Assembly (NCBI RefSeq): GCF_003051105.1
Contig: NZ_QAOO01000006.1
Location: forward strand, 103,991-167,990
Origin: Nitrosomonas nitrosa
GTDB lineage: Bacteria; Pseudomonadota; Gammaproteobacteria; Burkholderiales; Nitrosomonadaceae
Direction: 5' to 3'
Length of the DNA: 64,000 bases
In this document: in pieces, positions 53,146 through 63,468 of the stretch
Layout of the letters: each line of letters starts with the position of its first letter
How positions within the stretch are numbered: position 1 is the stretch's first letter
Program-made: the position numbers and the translations under genes
The notes under the pieces: generated by a model
Databases searched by the model: none
What the model was told of the DNA's origin: nothing
The model's input: the letters and a program-made list of their open reading frames with translations, nothing else

Positions 53146-54543
53146 TTGATTCGCGTTTATAATCACTATATCTCTAGATTTACCATATTACTTGTTGGTA
53201 TCGAGATGTGCTTGCTAATGAGCATTTTTTTTGTGGGGGCAGGTATTCGCTTCCTATATCTCGACACTCCCTTCACGGAGCTACTTTCTTCTCAGCTTCC
53301 TGGTGCTATCACATTTACTTTCATCATGATTGGATGCATGGCTGCAATGGGAATGTACCAGCTAGATTCAAAATTGGATCTTGAGTCTACATTGTTGCGC
53401 TTAATGCCCTCTTTGGCGTTGGGTTTCGCAATTATGACCCTGATTTTTTACCTATTCCCAGATCTTTATCTTGGCCGTGGCTTGTTGGCAATCGTGATAT
53501 TGCTTGCATTGTTATTGATTCTGATTACACGAATGGTTTTTTTTCGTTGGCCAGGATTAGAAGTTTTTCGGTCACGGGCGATTGTGCTTGGAACAGGAAG
53601 TGGGGCAGTAGAATTATTGAATTTAACAGAAGATAGCTCGATCTTACGTAATCTTAATATTGTTGGTTTTGTTCCTTTTTACGGGGAGGATCGCCGTGTG
53701 CCTGCTTCTGTCGTGCTGCCTAAACAGAGTTCTTTGGCGTCTCTAGTGAATCAGTATGACGCGAGTGAAATCATTATCGCGACACAAGAGCGCCGGGGAG
53801 GAGGATTCCCAATTCAGGAGCTATTGGAATGTAAGATGCATGGGGTAAAAGTAACCGATGTGGCGACTTTTTTTGAGCGTGAGCGTGGTTATATTCGGAT
53901 GGATTCTCTATATCCAAGCTGGTTAGTGTTCGGTGGGGGGTTTGATCAGAGTTTTTTTAGAACCACAGTTAAACGTATGTTTGATTTGTTTGCAAGCTTA
54001 CTTATTCTACTTGTTTCGTTGCCCGTTATCTTGCTAACGATAGTGCTGATCTTAATTGAAGATGGTCGGCCAATTTTTTATCGACAGGAAAGAGTCGGTA
54101 AAGGAGGCAAGACTTTTATGGTAATTAAGTTTCGCAGCATGCGAAACAACGCAGAAAAAGAAGGCCTGCCCCAATGGGCAGCAACAAACGATCCCCGTAT
54201 CACTCGATTAGGTAAAATTATACGTAAGTTGAGGATAGATGAGTTGCCTCAAATCATCAATGTGCTAAAGGGAGAAATGAGTCTGGTGGGGCCGCGCCCT
54301 GAAAGACCTTATTTCGTTGATATGCTGACAGCAAAGGTGCCCTACTACAATGTGCGGCATAGTGTCAAGCCCGGGATAACAGGGTGGGCTCAGGTGCGTT
54401 ATCCGTATGGTTCTTCGGTAGAAGATGCGATCGAGAAACTCCAATATGATCTATATTATGTGAAAAATCACAGTCTTTTTCTTGATCTCATCATTCTCAT
54501 CGATACCGTGAGCGTGGTTCTTTTGGGTAAAGGTGGGCGGTAA
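53146..54543 (+). CDS. XrtA/PEP-CTERM-associated sugar transferase (polyprenyl glycosylphosphotransferase)
   Basis: A 465-residue protein with a TTG start that gives the family N-terminus MIRVYNHYISRF. Four N-terminal transmembrane helices (about 10-135) and a nucleotide-binding-like middle region (IVLGTGSGAVELLN) precede a fifth helix and the bacterial sugar transferase domain: RMFDLFASLLILLVSLPVIL, FYRQERVGKGGKTFMVIKFR, LRIDELPQIINVLKGEMSLV and GPRPERP. It attaches the first sugar phosphate to the lipid carrier and so starts exopolysaccharide synthesis. The next genes (PrsK, PrsR) fit the TIGR03013-type XrtA locus. Confidence 0.9.
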   Translation: MIRVYNHYISRFTILLVGIEMCLLMSIFFVGAGIRFLYLDTPFTELLSSQLPGAITFTFIMIGCMAAMGMYQLDSKLDLESTLLRLMPSLALGFAIMTLIFYLFPDLYLGRGLLAIVILLALLLILITRMVFFRWPGLEVFRSRAIVLGTGSGAVELLNLTEDSSILRNLNIVGFVPFYGEDRRVPASVVLPKQSSLASLVNQYDASEIIIATQERRGGGFPIQELLECKMHGVKVTDVATFFERERGYIRMDSLYPSWLVFGGGFDQSFFRTTVKRMFDLFASLLILLVSLPVILLTIVLILIEDGRPIFYRQERVGKGGKTFMVIKFRSMRNNAEKEGLPQWAATNDPRITRLGKIIRKLRIDELPQIINVLKGEMSLVGPRPERPYFVDMLTAKVPYYNVRHSVKPGITGWAQVRYPYGSSVEDAIEKLQYDLYYVKNHSLFLDLIILIDTVSVVLLGKGGR

Positions 54544-54567
54544 TATTCTGGCAGTTGCCAGGAGTTT

Positions 54568-56649
54568 ATGGTGACTCTATTCGTTGCAGCCAGCTATATT
54601 TCTGCTGCGATAGCTTATTTTTTCTTATTTTTTCTGTTGCTGACCAGTTGGCGTGGACGTCTTTATGGTTTGCTATTGGCTATTGCCTGCTTACTCTCAG
54701 CATTCTGGGCGGCGGCCATCGCGAGCCAGTCACACTGGGGTTACCCTTCGGTATTCGTTATAGAAATCCTGGAGATATTGCGCAATGGTGGATGGTCTGT
54801 TTTTCTAATAACATTACTCGGGCCATTTCAGCATAGAGACAATCCCTCTGCGCCTTATCGAATGAGAAGGTCAGTCCTCATCATTGGACTGGTTTATCTC
54901 GTTTTTTTGAGTATTGCCATTTTTTATAGCGATCAACTCAAGCTTGAGTTTGCGACTTCAGGTCGGTTTGCTTTTTCTAGTGGGTTTTTTTCAAGCGTGA
55001 TCATGGCTTTGATTGGCATGATTCTTGTCGAGCAGTATTACAGAAACACCTCTCGCGAGCAACGCTGGGGTATCAAATTTATTTGTCTTGGTATAGGCGG
55101 GCTATTTGTCTACGATTTTTACTTGTACAGCGATGCATTGCTATTTAAGAAAATAAACATGGATATATGGATTGCGCGGGGATGGGTTAATACCCTGATT
55201 GTTCCCTTGATAGCGCTTTCGGCCGCACGTAATCCGAAGTGGTCTGTGGGCATCGCTTTGTCACGGCATATTCTGTTTTATTCTTCTGCCTTGTTTGGGG
55301 CGGCAATTTATCTGCTTGTAATGGCTGCCGTTGGTTATTATCTCAGGCTTTTCGGTGGGACATGGGGGACGGTTCTACAATTGACGTTCTTATTCGGTGC
55401 CGTCGTCCTGCTGATTATATTGCTCTTTTCTGGAACGACCCGTTCCTGGCTCAAGGTATTTATTAGTAAGCATTTTTATAGCTATAACTATGATTACCGT
55501 GAAGAATGGCTGCGATTTACACGTACCCTCTCCGAAGGAGAACTCGAGTTGAGATCGCGAGCGATCAAGGCGCTGGCTCAATTAGTAGAAAGCCCAGCGG
55601 GGGGATTGTGGTTTAAGCAGGAAAATGGAAACTACAGCCCGACTGCGGGATGGAATATTACACCTCCAAATAATGCCGTTGTGGCAAAGGGGAGCGAGTT
55701 TTGTCTCTTCTTAGAGGAGAAGGCATGGGTTATTGATTTGCAAGAATACGCATCAGAACCGGTGAAATATTCTACGCTTATATTACCTCCCTGGTTGCCC
55801 GCCATTCCAAAAGCGCAATTGGTCGTACCGCTGATTCTGCATCATGAATTGCTTGGATTCGTCGTGTTAATTGAACCCAGAAGCGCAATTAACTTGAATT
55901 GGGAGGTAAGGGATTTGCTGAAAGTTGCGGGTACTCAGGCGGCCAGTTATCTCGTGCAGGATGAAACAGCCAGTGCGCTTTCGATAGCGCGTCAGTTCGA
56001 ATCTTTTAGCCGTATGTCGACGTTTGTCGTGCATGATATCAAGAATCTGATTTTTCAATTATCTTTGATGCTCTCGAATGCTGAAAAGCATAAGGATAAG
56101 CCGGAATTCCAGAAGGATATGATTGAGACAGTAGCGCTCTCTATCAACAAAATGAAACGATTGCTTGAAAAGCTGAGTAGTGGCAATCAAGCGGAAAAGC
56201 CCGAGGTTTTTTACCTGGATAAGCTGTTGTGGCAGATTGTAGAGAGAAAAAACATCAATGAGCCGAAACCTGTGTTGGAAGTGTTTGACCCCGGCTTGAT
56301 TGTGAAAGCGGATTACTCTCGTCTTGAAAGGGTAATTGGCCACCTTATCCAGAATGCAATTGAGGCAACGCCAAAAGGGGGCCAAATTTGGGTGCGCCTG
56401 TTAAAAAAAGACCACTCTGCTGTGATAGAGATCGAAGATACAGGGCATGGCATGAGTGAACAATTTATTCAAGAGAAACTATTTAAACCCTTTGAATCAA
56501 CCAAAACTGCCGGTATGGGTATCGGTGTTTTTGAAAGTAAAGAGTATATTAATGAGCTTGGAGGGCAGCTTGCAGTTGATAGTCAGGTGTCAGTTGGCAC
56601 TACATTCGCTATAAGTTTGCCAATTTATCAAAAGAGCTTGCGAAATTAG
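54568..56649 (+). CDS. prsK: PEP-CTERM system sensor histidine kinase PrsK
   Basis: A 693-residue kinase. The N-terminal 300 residues hold about eight transmembrane helices; a GAF-like domain follows (about 335-460); the phosphorylated His is H489 in VVHDIKNLIFQLSLML. The ATPase domain shows the N box HLIQNAIEATPKGG, G1 EIEDTGHGMS and G2 GMGIGVFESKEY. It is paired with PrsR 170 bases downstream. The family is defined by its link to exosortase loci and is thought to sense a cue for exopolysaccharide or PEP-CTERM gene expression. Confidence 0.92.
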   Translation: MVTLFVAASYISAAIAYFFLFFLLLTSWRGRLYGLLLAIACLLSAFWAAAIASQSHWGYPSVFVIEILEILRNGGWSVFLITLLGPFQHRDNPSAPYRMRRSVLIIGLVYLVFLSIAIFYSDQLKLEFATSGRFAFSSGFFSSVIMALIGMILVEQYYRNTSREQRWGIKFICLGIGGLFVYDFYLYSDALLFKKINMDIWIARGWVNTLIVPLIALSAARNPKWSVGIALSRHILFYSSALFGAAIYLLVMAAVGYYLRLFGGTWGTVLQLTFLFGAVVLLIILLFSGTTRSWLKVFISKHFYSYNYDYREEWLRFTRTLSEGELELRSRAIKALAQLVESPAGGLWFKQENGNYSPTAGWNITPPNNAVVAKGSEFCLFLEEKAWVIDLQEYASEPVKYSTLILPPWLPAIPKAQLVVPLILHHELLGFVVLIEPRSAINLNWEVRDLLKVAGTQAASYLVQDETASALSIARQFESFSRMSTFVVHDIKNLIFQLSLMLSNAEKHKDKPEFQKDMIETVALSINKMKRLLEKLSSGNQAEKPEVFYLDKLLWQIVERKNINEPKPVLEVFDPGLIVKADYSRLERVIGHLIQNAIEATPKGGQIWVRLLKKDHSAVIEIEDTGHGMSEQFIQEKLFKPFESTKTAGMGIGVFESKEYINELGGQLAVDSQVSVGTTFAISLPIYQKSLRN

Positions 56650-56823
56650 AGGAAAGTTAATACGTATCGCTTGAATTCAATCAAGTTTCTTAGCCATATT
56701 TGTAGATCGCGGGCTGACTGGGTTTGATATGATACGCAAATGAGTGTTTCCAACAATACTTGTTATCAATATAACTTTCTGTTTTGTTCAATAATAATCT
56801 GGTAACCGGATCGGGATATAGAA

Positions 56824-58182
56824 ATGAAAGCAAGTGAAGATCCCAAAAAATTACTCGTGATCGAAGATGATCCTGGCTTGCAGAAACAGTTACGCTGGAG
56901 TTTCGACAATTATGATGTGTATGTTGCCGCGGATCGAGAAAGCGCGCTTGCGCAAGTTCGCAGGTATGAGCCGGCTGTGGTGACAATGGATCTTGGGTTA
57001 CCGCCTGATCCAGATGGTGCATCGGAAGGATTGGCAACCTTGCAGCAGATACTTGCTCTTGCGCCAGACACAAAAGTAATCGTGTTAACGGGAAATCAGA
57101 ATCATGCAAATGCGCTCAAGGCAATTGAGTTAGGCGCTTATGATTTTCATCAAAAACCTTACGATCCGCAAATGCTGGGTTTAATTGTTGACAGAGCGTT
57201 TTATTTGCATAGTTTGCAACGTGAAAACCGTAATATGCAGTTGACTCATTGGGATTCTCCGATTTCAGGCATTATTACACGTGATCCCGACATGATTAAA
57301 ATGTGTCGCAATATTGAAAGGGTTGCGACATCGGATGTGACAGTCATGTTGCTTGGTGAAAGCGGTACAGGGAAAGAAGTGCTGGCGCGCGCGTTACACC
57401 AGATGAGTGACCGAAAGGAAGGGCGTTTTGTCGCGATAAATTGTGCCGCAATTCCTGAAAATTTGCTGGAAAGTGAATTGTTTGGCTACGAAAAAGGTGC
57501 TTTTACCGGCGCGGTGAAACAAACGCCTGGCAAGATTGAGTCGGCTAAAGGGGGCACTTTCTTTCTTGATGAGGTAGGTGATTTGCCTTTCCAATTGCAG
57601 GCAAAGCTACTCCGATTTCTTCAGGAAAGAGTGATTGAGCGGATTGGTGGACGGGATGAAATACCGGTAGACGTACGTGTTGTCTGTGCAACCCATCAGA
57701 ATCTGAAAAAGTTGATTGAAGAAGGCCGCTTTCGCGAAGATCTGTTTTATCGGTTAGGTGAGATTGTTATTAAAATTCCGCCGTTACGAAGTCGAATAGG
57801 CGACGCTATTTTATTGGCGCATCATTTTAAAAATAAGTTTTGTGCGAAAGAGGCGCGGCAATCAATGAGTTTCAACCAAGAAGCGTTGGCTGCTATTGAA
57901 GCTCATCAGTGGCCAGGTAATGTTCGTGAAATGGAAAATTGCATAAAGCGTGCTGTGATTATGGCCGAAGGTCCTCAAATCACTGCGAGCGACTTGGGGC
58001 TGCAAGATTCCGAAATACCGATGGAACCGATGAATCTGCGAGAGGTGCGCGATAGAGAGGAATGCAAGGCGCTAGTAAGGGCGCTTGCAAAAGTGGATGG
58101 CAATATTGCAAAAGCGGCGGAACTGCTAGGGGTAAGTCGACCGACTCTGTATGATTTGATGAATCGGCATGGCTTAAAGTAA
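56824..58182 (+). CDS. prsR: PEP-CTERM system response regulator PrsR (sigma-54 dependent)
   Basis: A 452-residue NtrC-type regulator. The receiver domain has the acceptor Asp56 (VVTMDLGLPP). The AAA+ domain has the Walker A box GESGTGKEVLARAL and the GAFTGA loop (GYEKGAFTGAVKQ) that contacts sigma-54. A Fis-type helix-turn-helix ends the protein (AKAAELLGVSRPTLYDLMNR). It would activate sigma-54 promoters of PEP-CTERM genes. I found no convincing sigma-54 promoter within the window. Confidence 0.93.
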   Translation: MKASEDPKKLLVIEDDPGLQKQLRWSFDNYDVYVAADRESALAQVRRYEPAVVTMDLGLPPDPDGASEGLATLQQILALAPDTKVIVLTGNQNHANALKAIELGAYDFHQKPYDPQMLGLIVDRAFYLHSLQRENRNMQLTHWDSPISGIITRDPDMIKMCRNIERVATSDVTVMLLGESGTGKEVLARALHQMSDRKEGRFVAINCAAIPENLLESELFGYEKGAFTGAVKQTPGKIESAKGGTFFLDEVGDLPFQLQAKLLRFLQERVIERIGGRDEIPVDVRVVCATHQNLKKLIEEGRFREDLFYRLGEIVIKIPPLRSRIGDAILLAHHFKNKFCAKEARQSMSFNQEALAAIEAHQWPGNVREMENCIKRAVIMAEGPQITASDLGLQDSEIPMEPMNLREVRDREECKALVRALAKVDGNIAKAAELLGVSRPTLYDLMNRHGLK

Positions 58183-58215
58183 TCAATTCTAACTTTTTAT
58201 AAAATTTTTTTAAAA

Positions 58216-59793
58216 ATGCCTCACTTATTTCATGAGCTGATTTTTAATACTGCCAATCGTGGTATAGATAATGATGCGCTCGTTTATCAAGGCAATCGGT
58301 TAAGTTACACAGCTTTGGCGCATGAAGTCGAGCTTGTGGCAAGCGCATTGCTGGCTTGCGGATTAGAAAGAAGCGAGCGCCTCGCAGTTTATCTTGAAAA
58401 AAGGTTCGAAACAGTGACAGCTCTGTTCGGCACTTCTGCCGCGGGTGGCGTCTTTGTTCCAATCAACCCTCTGTTTAAAGCTGAGCAAGTTGCGTATATC
58501 CTTAAAGATTGCAATGTCAGAGTATTGGTGACATCTATTGATCGTCTGAATTTATTGGTATCGGTATTACCTGAATGCCATGATCTTCGTACTGTCATCT
58601 GCGTGGGCGCGACCGATAATCTGCCGGCCATCGAGGGGGTGCATATCCTGTCCTGGGCAGAAGCAACAGCGATCAGGGGATCTCGGATTGCAAATCGTTG
58701 CATAGACAATGACATGGCTGCAATTCTATATACATCAGGTAGCACGGGTAAACCTAAGGGAGTTGTGCTTTCCCATCGCAATCTAGTCACTGGGGCAAAG
58801 AGTGTTTCCCAGTACCTGGGAAATAATCAATACGATCGGATACTTTCTGTGCTCCCTCTTAGTTTTGACTATGGATTGAGCCAACTGACAACCGCTTTCT
58901 ATGTTGGTGCAACCAGTGTTTTAATGAATTATTTGCTACCACGCGATATTATTAATGAGATCATACAAGAAAAAATCAGTGGTTTAGCTGCTGTTCCGCC
59001 ATTGTGGATTCAGCTTGCGCAGTTAAACTGGGATCAAGTATCTACACTCCGCTATATTACGAATTCAGGAGGTGCCATGCCTCGTGCAACGCTTGATCAA
59101 CTGCGCCGCGTCCTTCCCAAAACCAGCGTATTTCTTATGTATGGTTTAACCGAAGCGTTTCGCTCCACTTTTTTGCCACCTGAAGAAGTGGATAGACGTC
59201 CGGATTCCATCGGTAAAGCAATACCCAATGTCGAAGTGCTCGTTTTGCGTGAAGATGGCTCTCACTGTGCGCCTGGTGAGCCAGGCGAATTAGTGCATCG
59301 AGGACCATTGGTTTCCATGGGTTATTGGAATGACGCCGAGAAAACTTCTCAAAGCTTCAGAGCGCTTACTCCTCGCCAATCAGGCTTAACCATTCCTGAG
59401 ATGGCAGTGTGGTCAGGTGATACCGTTCGCATGGATGAGGATGGATTCTTGTATTTTATAGGCCGCCGCGATGACATGATCAAAACATCGGGTTATCGGG
59501 TTAGTCCTACTGAGATCGAAGAAATCATTTATTCGACAGAATATGTCGCGGAAACAGCGGCCTTTGGTGTGCCGCATCCGGTACTGGGGCAGGCAATCGT
59601 CGTAGTGGCAATGCCTCTCAATGGAATAGAGTTAGATTCGGAGAAATTGATGTCAGCCTGTAAACATCATTTACCTGCTTTTATGGTACCCAGCCTGATA
59701 AAGTTACAACAAGATCCCTTGCCGCGCAACCCTAACGGTAAAATTGATCGTAAGCGTTTAGCCCAAGAACTGCAACACACTTTTACATCATGA
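58216..59793 (+). CDS. Acyl-CoA ligase (AMP-forming), exosortase A-associated
   Basis: A 525-residue ANL-superfamily enzyme. The phosphate loop is ILYTSGSTGKPKGVV, the adenine motif MYGLTEAFRSTFLPPEE, and the C-terminal lid has LYFIGRRDDMIKTSGYRVSP and a Lys in NPNGKIDRKRL. It activates an acid with ATP, then passes it to CoA or a carrier. It overlaps the next gene by four bases; the pair matches the TIGR03098/TIGR03099 couple of XrtA loci. The acid substrate is unknown. Confidence 0.9.
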   Translation: MPHLFHELIFNTANRGIDNDALVYQGNRLSYTALAHEVELVASALLACGLERSERLAVYLEKRFETVTALFGTSAAGGVFVPINPLFKAEQVAYILKDCNVRVLVTSIDRLNLLVSVLPECHDLRTVICVGATDNLPAIEGVHILSWAEATAIRGSRIANRCIDNDMAAILYTSGSTGKPKGVVLSHRNLVTGAKSVSQYLGNNQYDRILSVLPLSFDYGLSQLTTAFYVGATSVLMNYLLPRDIINEIIQEKISGLAAVPPLWIQLAQLNWDQVSTLRYITNSGGAMPRATLDQLRRVLPKTSVFLMYGLTEAFRSTFLPPEEVDRRPDSIGKAIPNVEVLVLREDGSHCAPGEPGELVHRGPLVSMGYWNDAEKTSQSFRALTPRQSGLTIPEMAVWSGDTVRMDEDGFLYFIGRRDDMIKTSGYRVSPTEIEEIIYSTEYVAETAAFGVPHPVLGQAIVVVAMPLNGIELDSEKLMSACKHHLPAFMVPSLIKLQQDPLPRNPNGKIDRKRLAQELQHTFTS

Positions 59794-61034
59794 GAAACCC
59801 ATCGGCCACGCGTCCGCAACATGCGCTCATGACGCAATTTCCGGTTCTTGACCACTGCTTGCAGATTGGGGGTATTCCTTTGTCGCGACTGGCAGAGCGC
59901 GTTGGTCGAACCCCTTTTTATGCTTATGATAGGCAATTGATTACTGAACGTATTAGTTTGTTGCGTCGTGCGTTGCCTGAAGAGATTTACATCCACTATG
60001 CAATGAAAGCTAACCCAATGCCTGCTGTTGTTCAGCATCTGGCGCATCTTGTTGACGGTATAGATGTTGCCTCTGCTGGGGAGCTGAAAGTTGCACTTGA
60101 TACCGTGATGCCTCCCGAAAAAATTAGTTTTGCGGGTCCTGGCAAGACCGAACTCGAGCTGTCTTGTGCCGTTGCTGCCGGTATTGTTATTAATGTCGAA
60201 TCTGAAAAAGAATTGGATCGTATCGCAGCACTCGCAAAGCAAATGGGTATTTGCCCTAAAGTCGCTGTTCGAGTGAACCCTGATTTTGAACTTAAATCTT
60301 CTGGTATGAAAATGGGAGGGGGCGCAAAGCAGTTTGGTGTTGATGTGGAGCGTGTACCTGCAATGCTCGCTAGAATAGAGAAGCTTGGATTAAACTTCGA
60401 GGGGCTGCATATTTTCAGCGGCTCACAGAATCTTAAAGTGGATGCTATCCAAGACGCGCACGAAAAAACATTACAATTGGGCTTAAGGCTAGCGCAAAAC
60501 TTGGACCACCCCATTCCAGTATTGAATATGGGAGGGGGTTTCGGTGTTCCTTATTTCCCGGGCGAAACGCCACTGGATGTGGCTGCGGTGGGGAACAATT
60601 TGCAGCAGTTGATTTCAGATTTCAAACATAAGCTGCCTAACACTCGTTTCGTGATTGAGCTGGGACGCTTTATCGTTGCTGAAGCCGGTGTTTACGTATG
60701 CCGAGTACTTGATAAAAAACTGTCACGTGGACAGATATTTTTAGTAACAGATGGCGGCTTGCACCATCATTTGGCGGCTTCCGGTAATTTTGGTCAGGTG
60801 ATTCGAAAAAATTATCCAGTGACCATAGGCAATAAAGTTGGGATCTCTGCGACAGAGGCCGTGTCGGTAGTCGGACCATTATGCACGCCACTCGATTTAC
60901 TTGCTGATCAGATGGAGTTACCTAAGGCAGAAATCGGTGACCTTGTCGTCATTTTCCAATCTGGCGCCTATGGTTTGACGGCGAGCCCAACCGCCTTCCT
61001 TAGCCACCCTGCTCCAATAGAAGTACTAGTCTGA
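59790..61034 (+). CDS. PLP-dependent decarboxylase, exosortase A-associated
   Basis: A 414-residue fold-type III decarboxylase. The PLP Lys lies in IHYAMKANPMPAV; a His in GLHIFSGSQNL and the phosphate-binding glycines in NMGGGFGVPYF are present. It resembles diaminopimelate and ornithine decarboxylases but belongs with the ligase next door, with overlapping start and stop (ATGA). The two probably make an amine or amino-acid-derived group for the exported polymer or its modification. Confidence 0.9.
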   Translation: MRNPSATRPQHALMTQFPVLDHCLQIGGIPLSRLAERVGRTPFYAYDRQLITERISLLRRALPEEIYIHYAMKANPMPAVVQHLAHLVDGIDVASAGELKVALDTVMPPEKISFAGPGKTELELSCAVAAGIVINVESEKELDRIAALAKQMGICPKVAVRVNPDFELKSSGMKMGGGAKQFGVDVERVPAMLARIEKLGLNFEGLHIFSGSQNLKVDAIQDAHEKTLQLGLRLAQNLDHPIPVLNMGGGFGVPYFPGETPLDVAAVGNNLQQLISDFKHKLPNTRFVIELGRFIVAEAGVYVCRVLDKKLSRGQIFLVTDGGLHHHLAASGNFGQVIRKNYPVTIGNKVGISATEAVSVVGPLCTPLDLLADQMELPKAEIGDLVVIFQSGAYGLTASPTAFLSHPAPIEVLV

Positions 61035-61184
61035 TTCTGCTGGCTATTTAGCCTAATTGCGCTAATCGTTTTCTGAGCCTTATTTAGGGAGGCGTGGTGT
61101 GCTTTGGGTATCGATTTTGAATTTTGCCGGGAATAGTCAGAGTTGACCTTTTATCTTCGATAATCATTAATAAAGGAAAGCAAT

Positions 61185-63038
61185 ATGAGTGGATTGTGCG
61201 GATGGATCGGGTATGGTGGTGCTGATGATCAGATTCAGCCTATTATTGAACGGATGACCATGCCGCTTATTCGATTCGATGGTAGCCCTGCCCAATCTTT
61301 AATCGGAAATCGAGTTGCACTAGCGCTTGCGGCGAGCAACCGATATGCACATACATACCGGAAAGAGGGTTTGTTCGTTGGTTTATGGGGTTATGCTAAG
61401 TTCAGTAACACCAGCGTCGAGCTGAATCGGCTTGTAGGTAGGGAAGGCATCGCGAAAGTGATAGCGGATCAGTGGCCGTTAAAAAGAGAAGCCGTATTAG
61501 CGGATCTTTCAGGTGAATTTGTTTGCTGTATCTTAAATGATCATTTGCAAGAAGCGGTGCTGGCAGTTGACCGGATGGGTACGCGGCCGCTTTATTATCA
61601 GCAGTCACAGCAGGTTTTGTTGTTCGGGTCATCAGCAGATAGCATTGTCATGCATCCCTTCGGGGTGTCAGAAGTCGATCCACAGGGTTTGTATAGTTAT
61701 GTCTTTTTTCACATGATCCCTGGACCAGATACGATATATCTTGGCCAAAAGCGTTTGCTTCCGGGTGAATATCTGATCTATAGGAACGGACGTATCGAGG
61801 TCAAGAAATACTGGCAGGTGCAATTCAAAGAAAAAGAGAAAAGACCTTTTGCCGAACTGAAGGAAGAGTTTTTAGCTTTGCTACACTCAAGTATACGCGA
61901 GACGGTGGAAGGCCAGAAAGTAGGTACTTTTCTGAGCGGTGGCACCGATAGCTCGACGATTGCGGGCATACTCAGTCAGGTAAGTGGTCAGCCGGCTAAA
62001 ACGTACTCTATCGGATTCGAGGCGGCTGGTTATGATGAAATGGGGTACGCGCGCATTGCTGCGCAGCATTTTGCAACGCAGCATCATGAATATTATGTGA
62101 CACCCGAAGACGTTGTGGCTGCCATTCCACAAATTGCGAGTATCTTTGATCAGCCCTTTGGCAATGCATCAGCCATACCGGCTTTTTATTGTGCGCAAAT
62201 GGCTAAAGCGGATGGCCTCGATAAATTGCTCGGTGGTGACGGGGGTGACGAGTTGTTTGGTGGCAACGAACGATATGCAAAACAATATATATTTTCATTT
62301 TACGAAAAGCTGCCCTTGGTTTTGCGGGAGAAATTCATTACGCCACTTACACTAAAGGTCCCAGCGAATATTGTCCCCGGGATCATAAGAAAAATGCGTA
62401 GTTATGTTGAGCAAGCCACGGTGCCGATGCCCGAGCGCATGGAGACTTATAATCTGTTGATACGCTATCACCCTGAGAATGTTTTTACGGGCGAATTCTT
62501 AGCTAGCATCGATGCAGCTTATCCTTTGACGTTACTACGTAAGATTTACTATCAAACGCATGCGGACAGCTTAGTAAATCGCATGCTTGCTTCTGATTGG
62601 AAGTTTACGCTGGCAGATAATGATTTACCTAAAGTGATCAAGGCATGTGAGTTAGCGGGGATGAATGTCGCATTTCCTCTGCTAAATAGTGAGATGGTGG
62701 ATTTTTCTGCTCATCTTGAGCCGCAGCTTAAACTCAAAGGAACCAAACTGCGCTATTTCTTTAAAGAGGCATTGCGTGGTTTTTTGCCCGACGAAATTAT
62801 AGCCAAAAAGAAACATGGTTTTGGCCTTCCAGTTGGTATATGGCTACAGCAGCACAAAACGCTGCAGGCGCAGGCCGCAGATAGCTTGAATGATTTGAGA
62901 TCTCGTAAAATCGTTAGGCCTGATTTTATTGATAAATTGCTTGGGCAGCATTTGCATGAGCATCCAAGCTACCATGGAACAATGGTATGGTTGTTAATGA
63001 TGATGGAATATTGGTACAAACAGCGAGTAAGTTGTTAA
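61185..63038 (+). CDS. Asparagine-synthetase-like protein of the XrtA locus, without Cys2
   Basis: A 617-residue protein. The C-terminal half has an intact PP-loop (GTFLSGGTDSSTIAG) and the GGDGGDELFGGNERYAKQ segment of AsnB-type synthetases. The N-terminal half has the glutaminase fold (DLSGEFVCCILNDHLQEAVL, RMGTRPLYY), but it begins MSGLCGWIG instead of MCGIxG, so the usual nucleophile Cys2 is Ser and a Cys stands at position 5. Either an ammonia-dependent or a different amide-forming reaction is likely. The start at 61185 has an AAAGGAAAG ribosome binding site. Confidence 0.88.
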   Translation: MSGLCGWIGYGGADDQIQPIIERMTMPLIRFDGSPAQSLIGNRVALALAASNRYAHTYRKEGLFVGLWGYAKFSNTSVELNRLVGREGIAKVIADQWPLKREAVLADLSGEFVCCILNDHLQEAVLAVDRMGTRPLYYQQSQQVLLFGSSADSIVMHPFGVSEVDPQGLYSYVFFHMIPGPDTIYLGQKRLLPGEYLIYRNGRIEVKKYWQVQFKEKEKRPFAELKEEFLALLHSSIRETVEGQKVGTFLSGGTDSSTIAGILSQVSGQPAKTYSIGFEAAGYDEMGYARIAAQHFATQHHEYYVTPEDVVAAIPQIASIFDQPFGNASAIPAFYCAQMAKADGLDKLLGGDGGDELFGGNERYAKQYIFSFYEKLPLVLREKFITPLTLKVPANIVPGIIRKMRSYVEQATVPMPERMETYNLLIRYHPENVFTGEFLASIDAAYPLTLLRKIYYQTHADSLVNRMLASDWKFTLADNDLPKVIKACELAGMNVAFPLLNSEMVDFSAHLEPQLKLKGTKLRYFFKEALRGFLPDEIIAKKKHGFGLPVGIWLQQHKTLQAQAADSLNDLRSRKIVRPDFIDKLLGQHLHEHPSYHGTMVWLLMMMEYWYKQRVSC

Positions 63039-63468
63039 GCTTGAATTGTAGAGAGTATTTTATGCCAATTAATTCTTTTGCTCGATTATTTTTTTACTAA
63101 ATATATATTTTTTCATGATTTCATGATATTTTCTAAATAGATGTATCGTATTCTGGCGGCAAGATAATTGATAATAAAAACAAAGATATTTTTGTATTTC
63201 CGTTATACACGATAAGTGGGATGATTTAGATGAAGTAGGCAAGGTTGTGTACGCTTTCTTTGTCTTATTTTTTAACCTGATACTTTGAGCACTACAAAAG
63301 CTAACACACGTTTCTAGGTTTTTAGCGAATACTGATTATTTTGAAATTGAAGGTAAACCTCAAATCAGTTCATTGATTTGGGGGACGCATTGATCTGTAA
63401 AATAAAGGCTCTTAATTTCTAACCATATTGTCGGGAAATTTTAATCAACTCGCTTGCCAAGGATTATC
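63039..63468. other. A+T-rich gap before the acyltransferase
   Basis: About 430 bases with no supportable frame. It should contain a promoter for the acyltransferase gene. I see AAGGA (63459-63463) as the ribosome binding site and no clear sigma-54 or sigma-70 pair. Confidence 0.4.

Noticed and set aside
59667..60242. A 191-codon reverse frame over the ligase/decarboxylase junction
   Set aside because: It is antisense to two overlapping, well-identified genes and has no motif.
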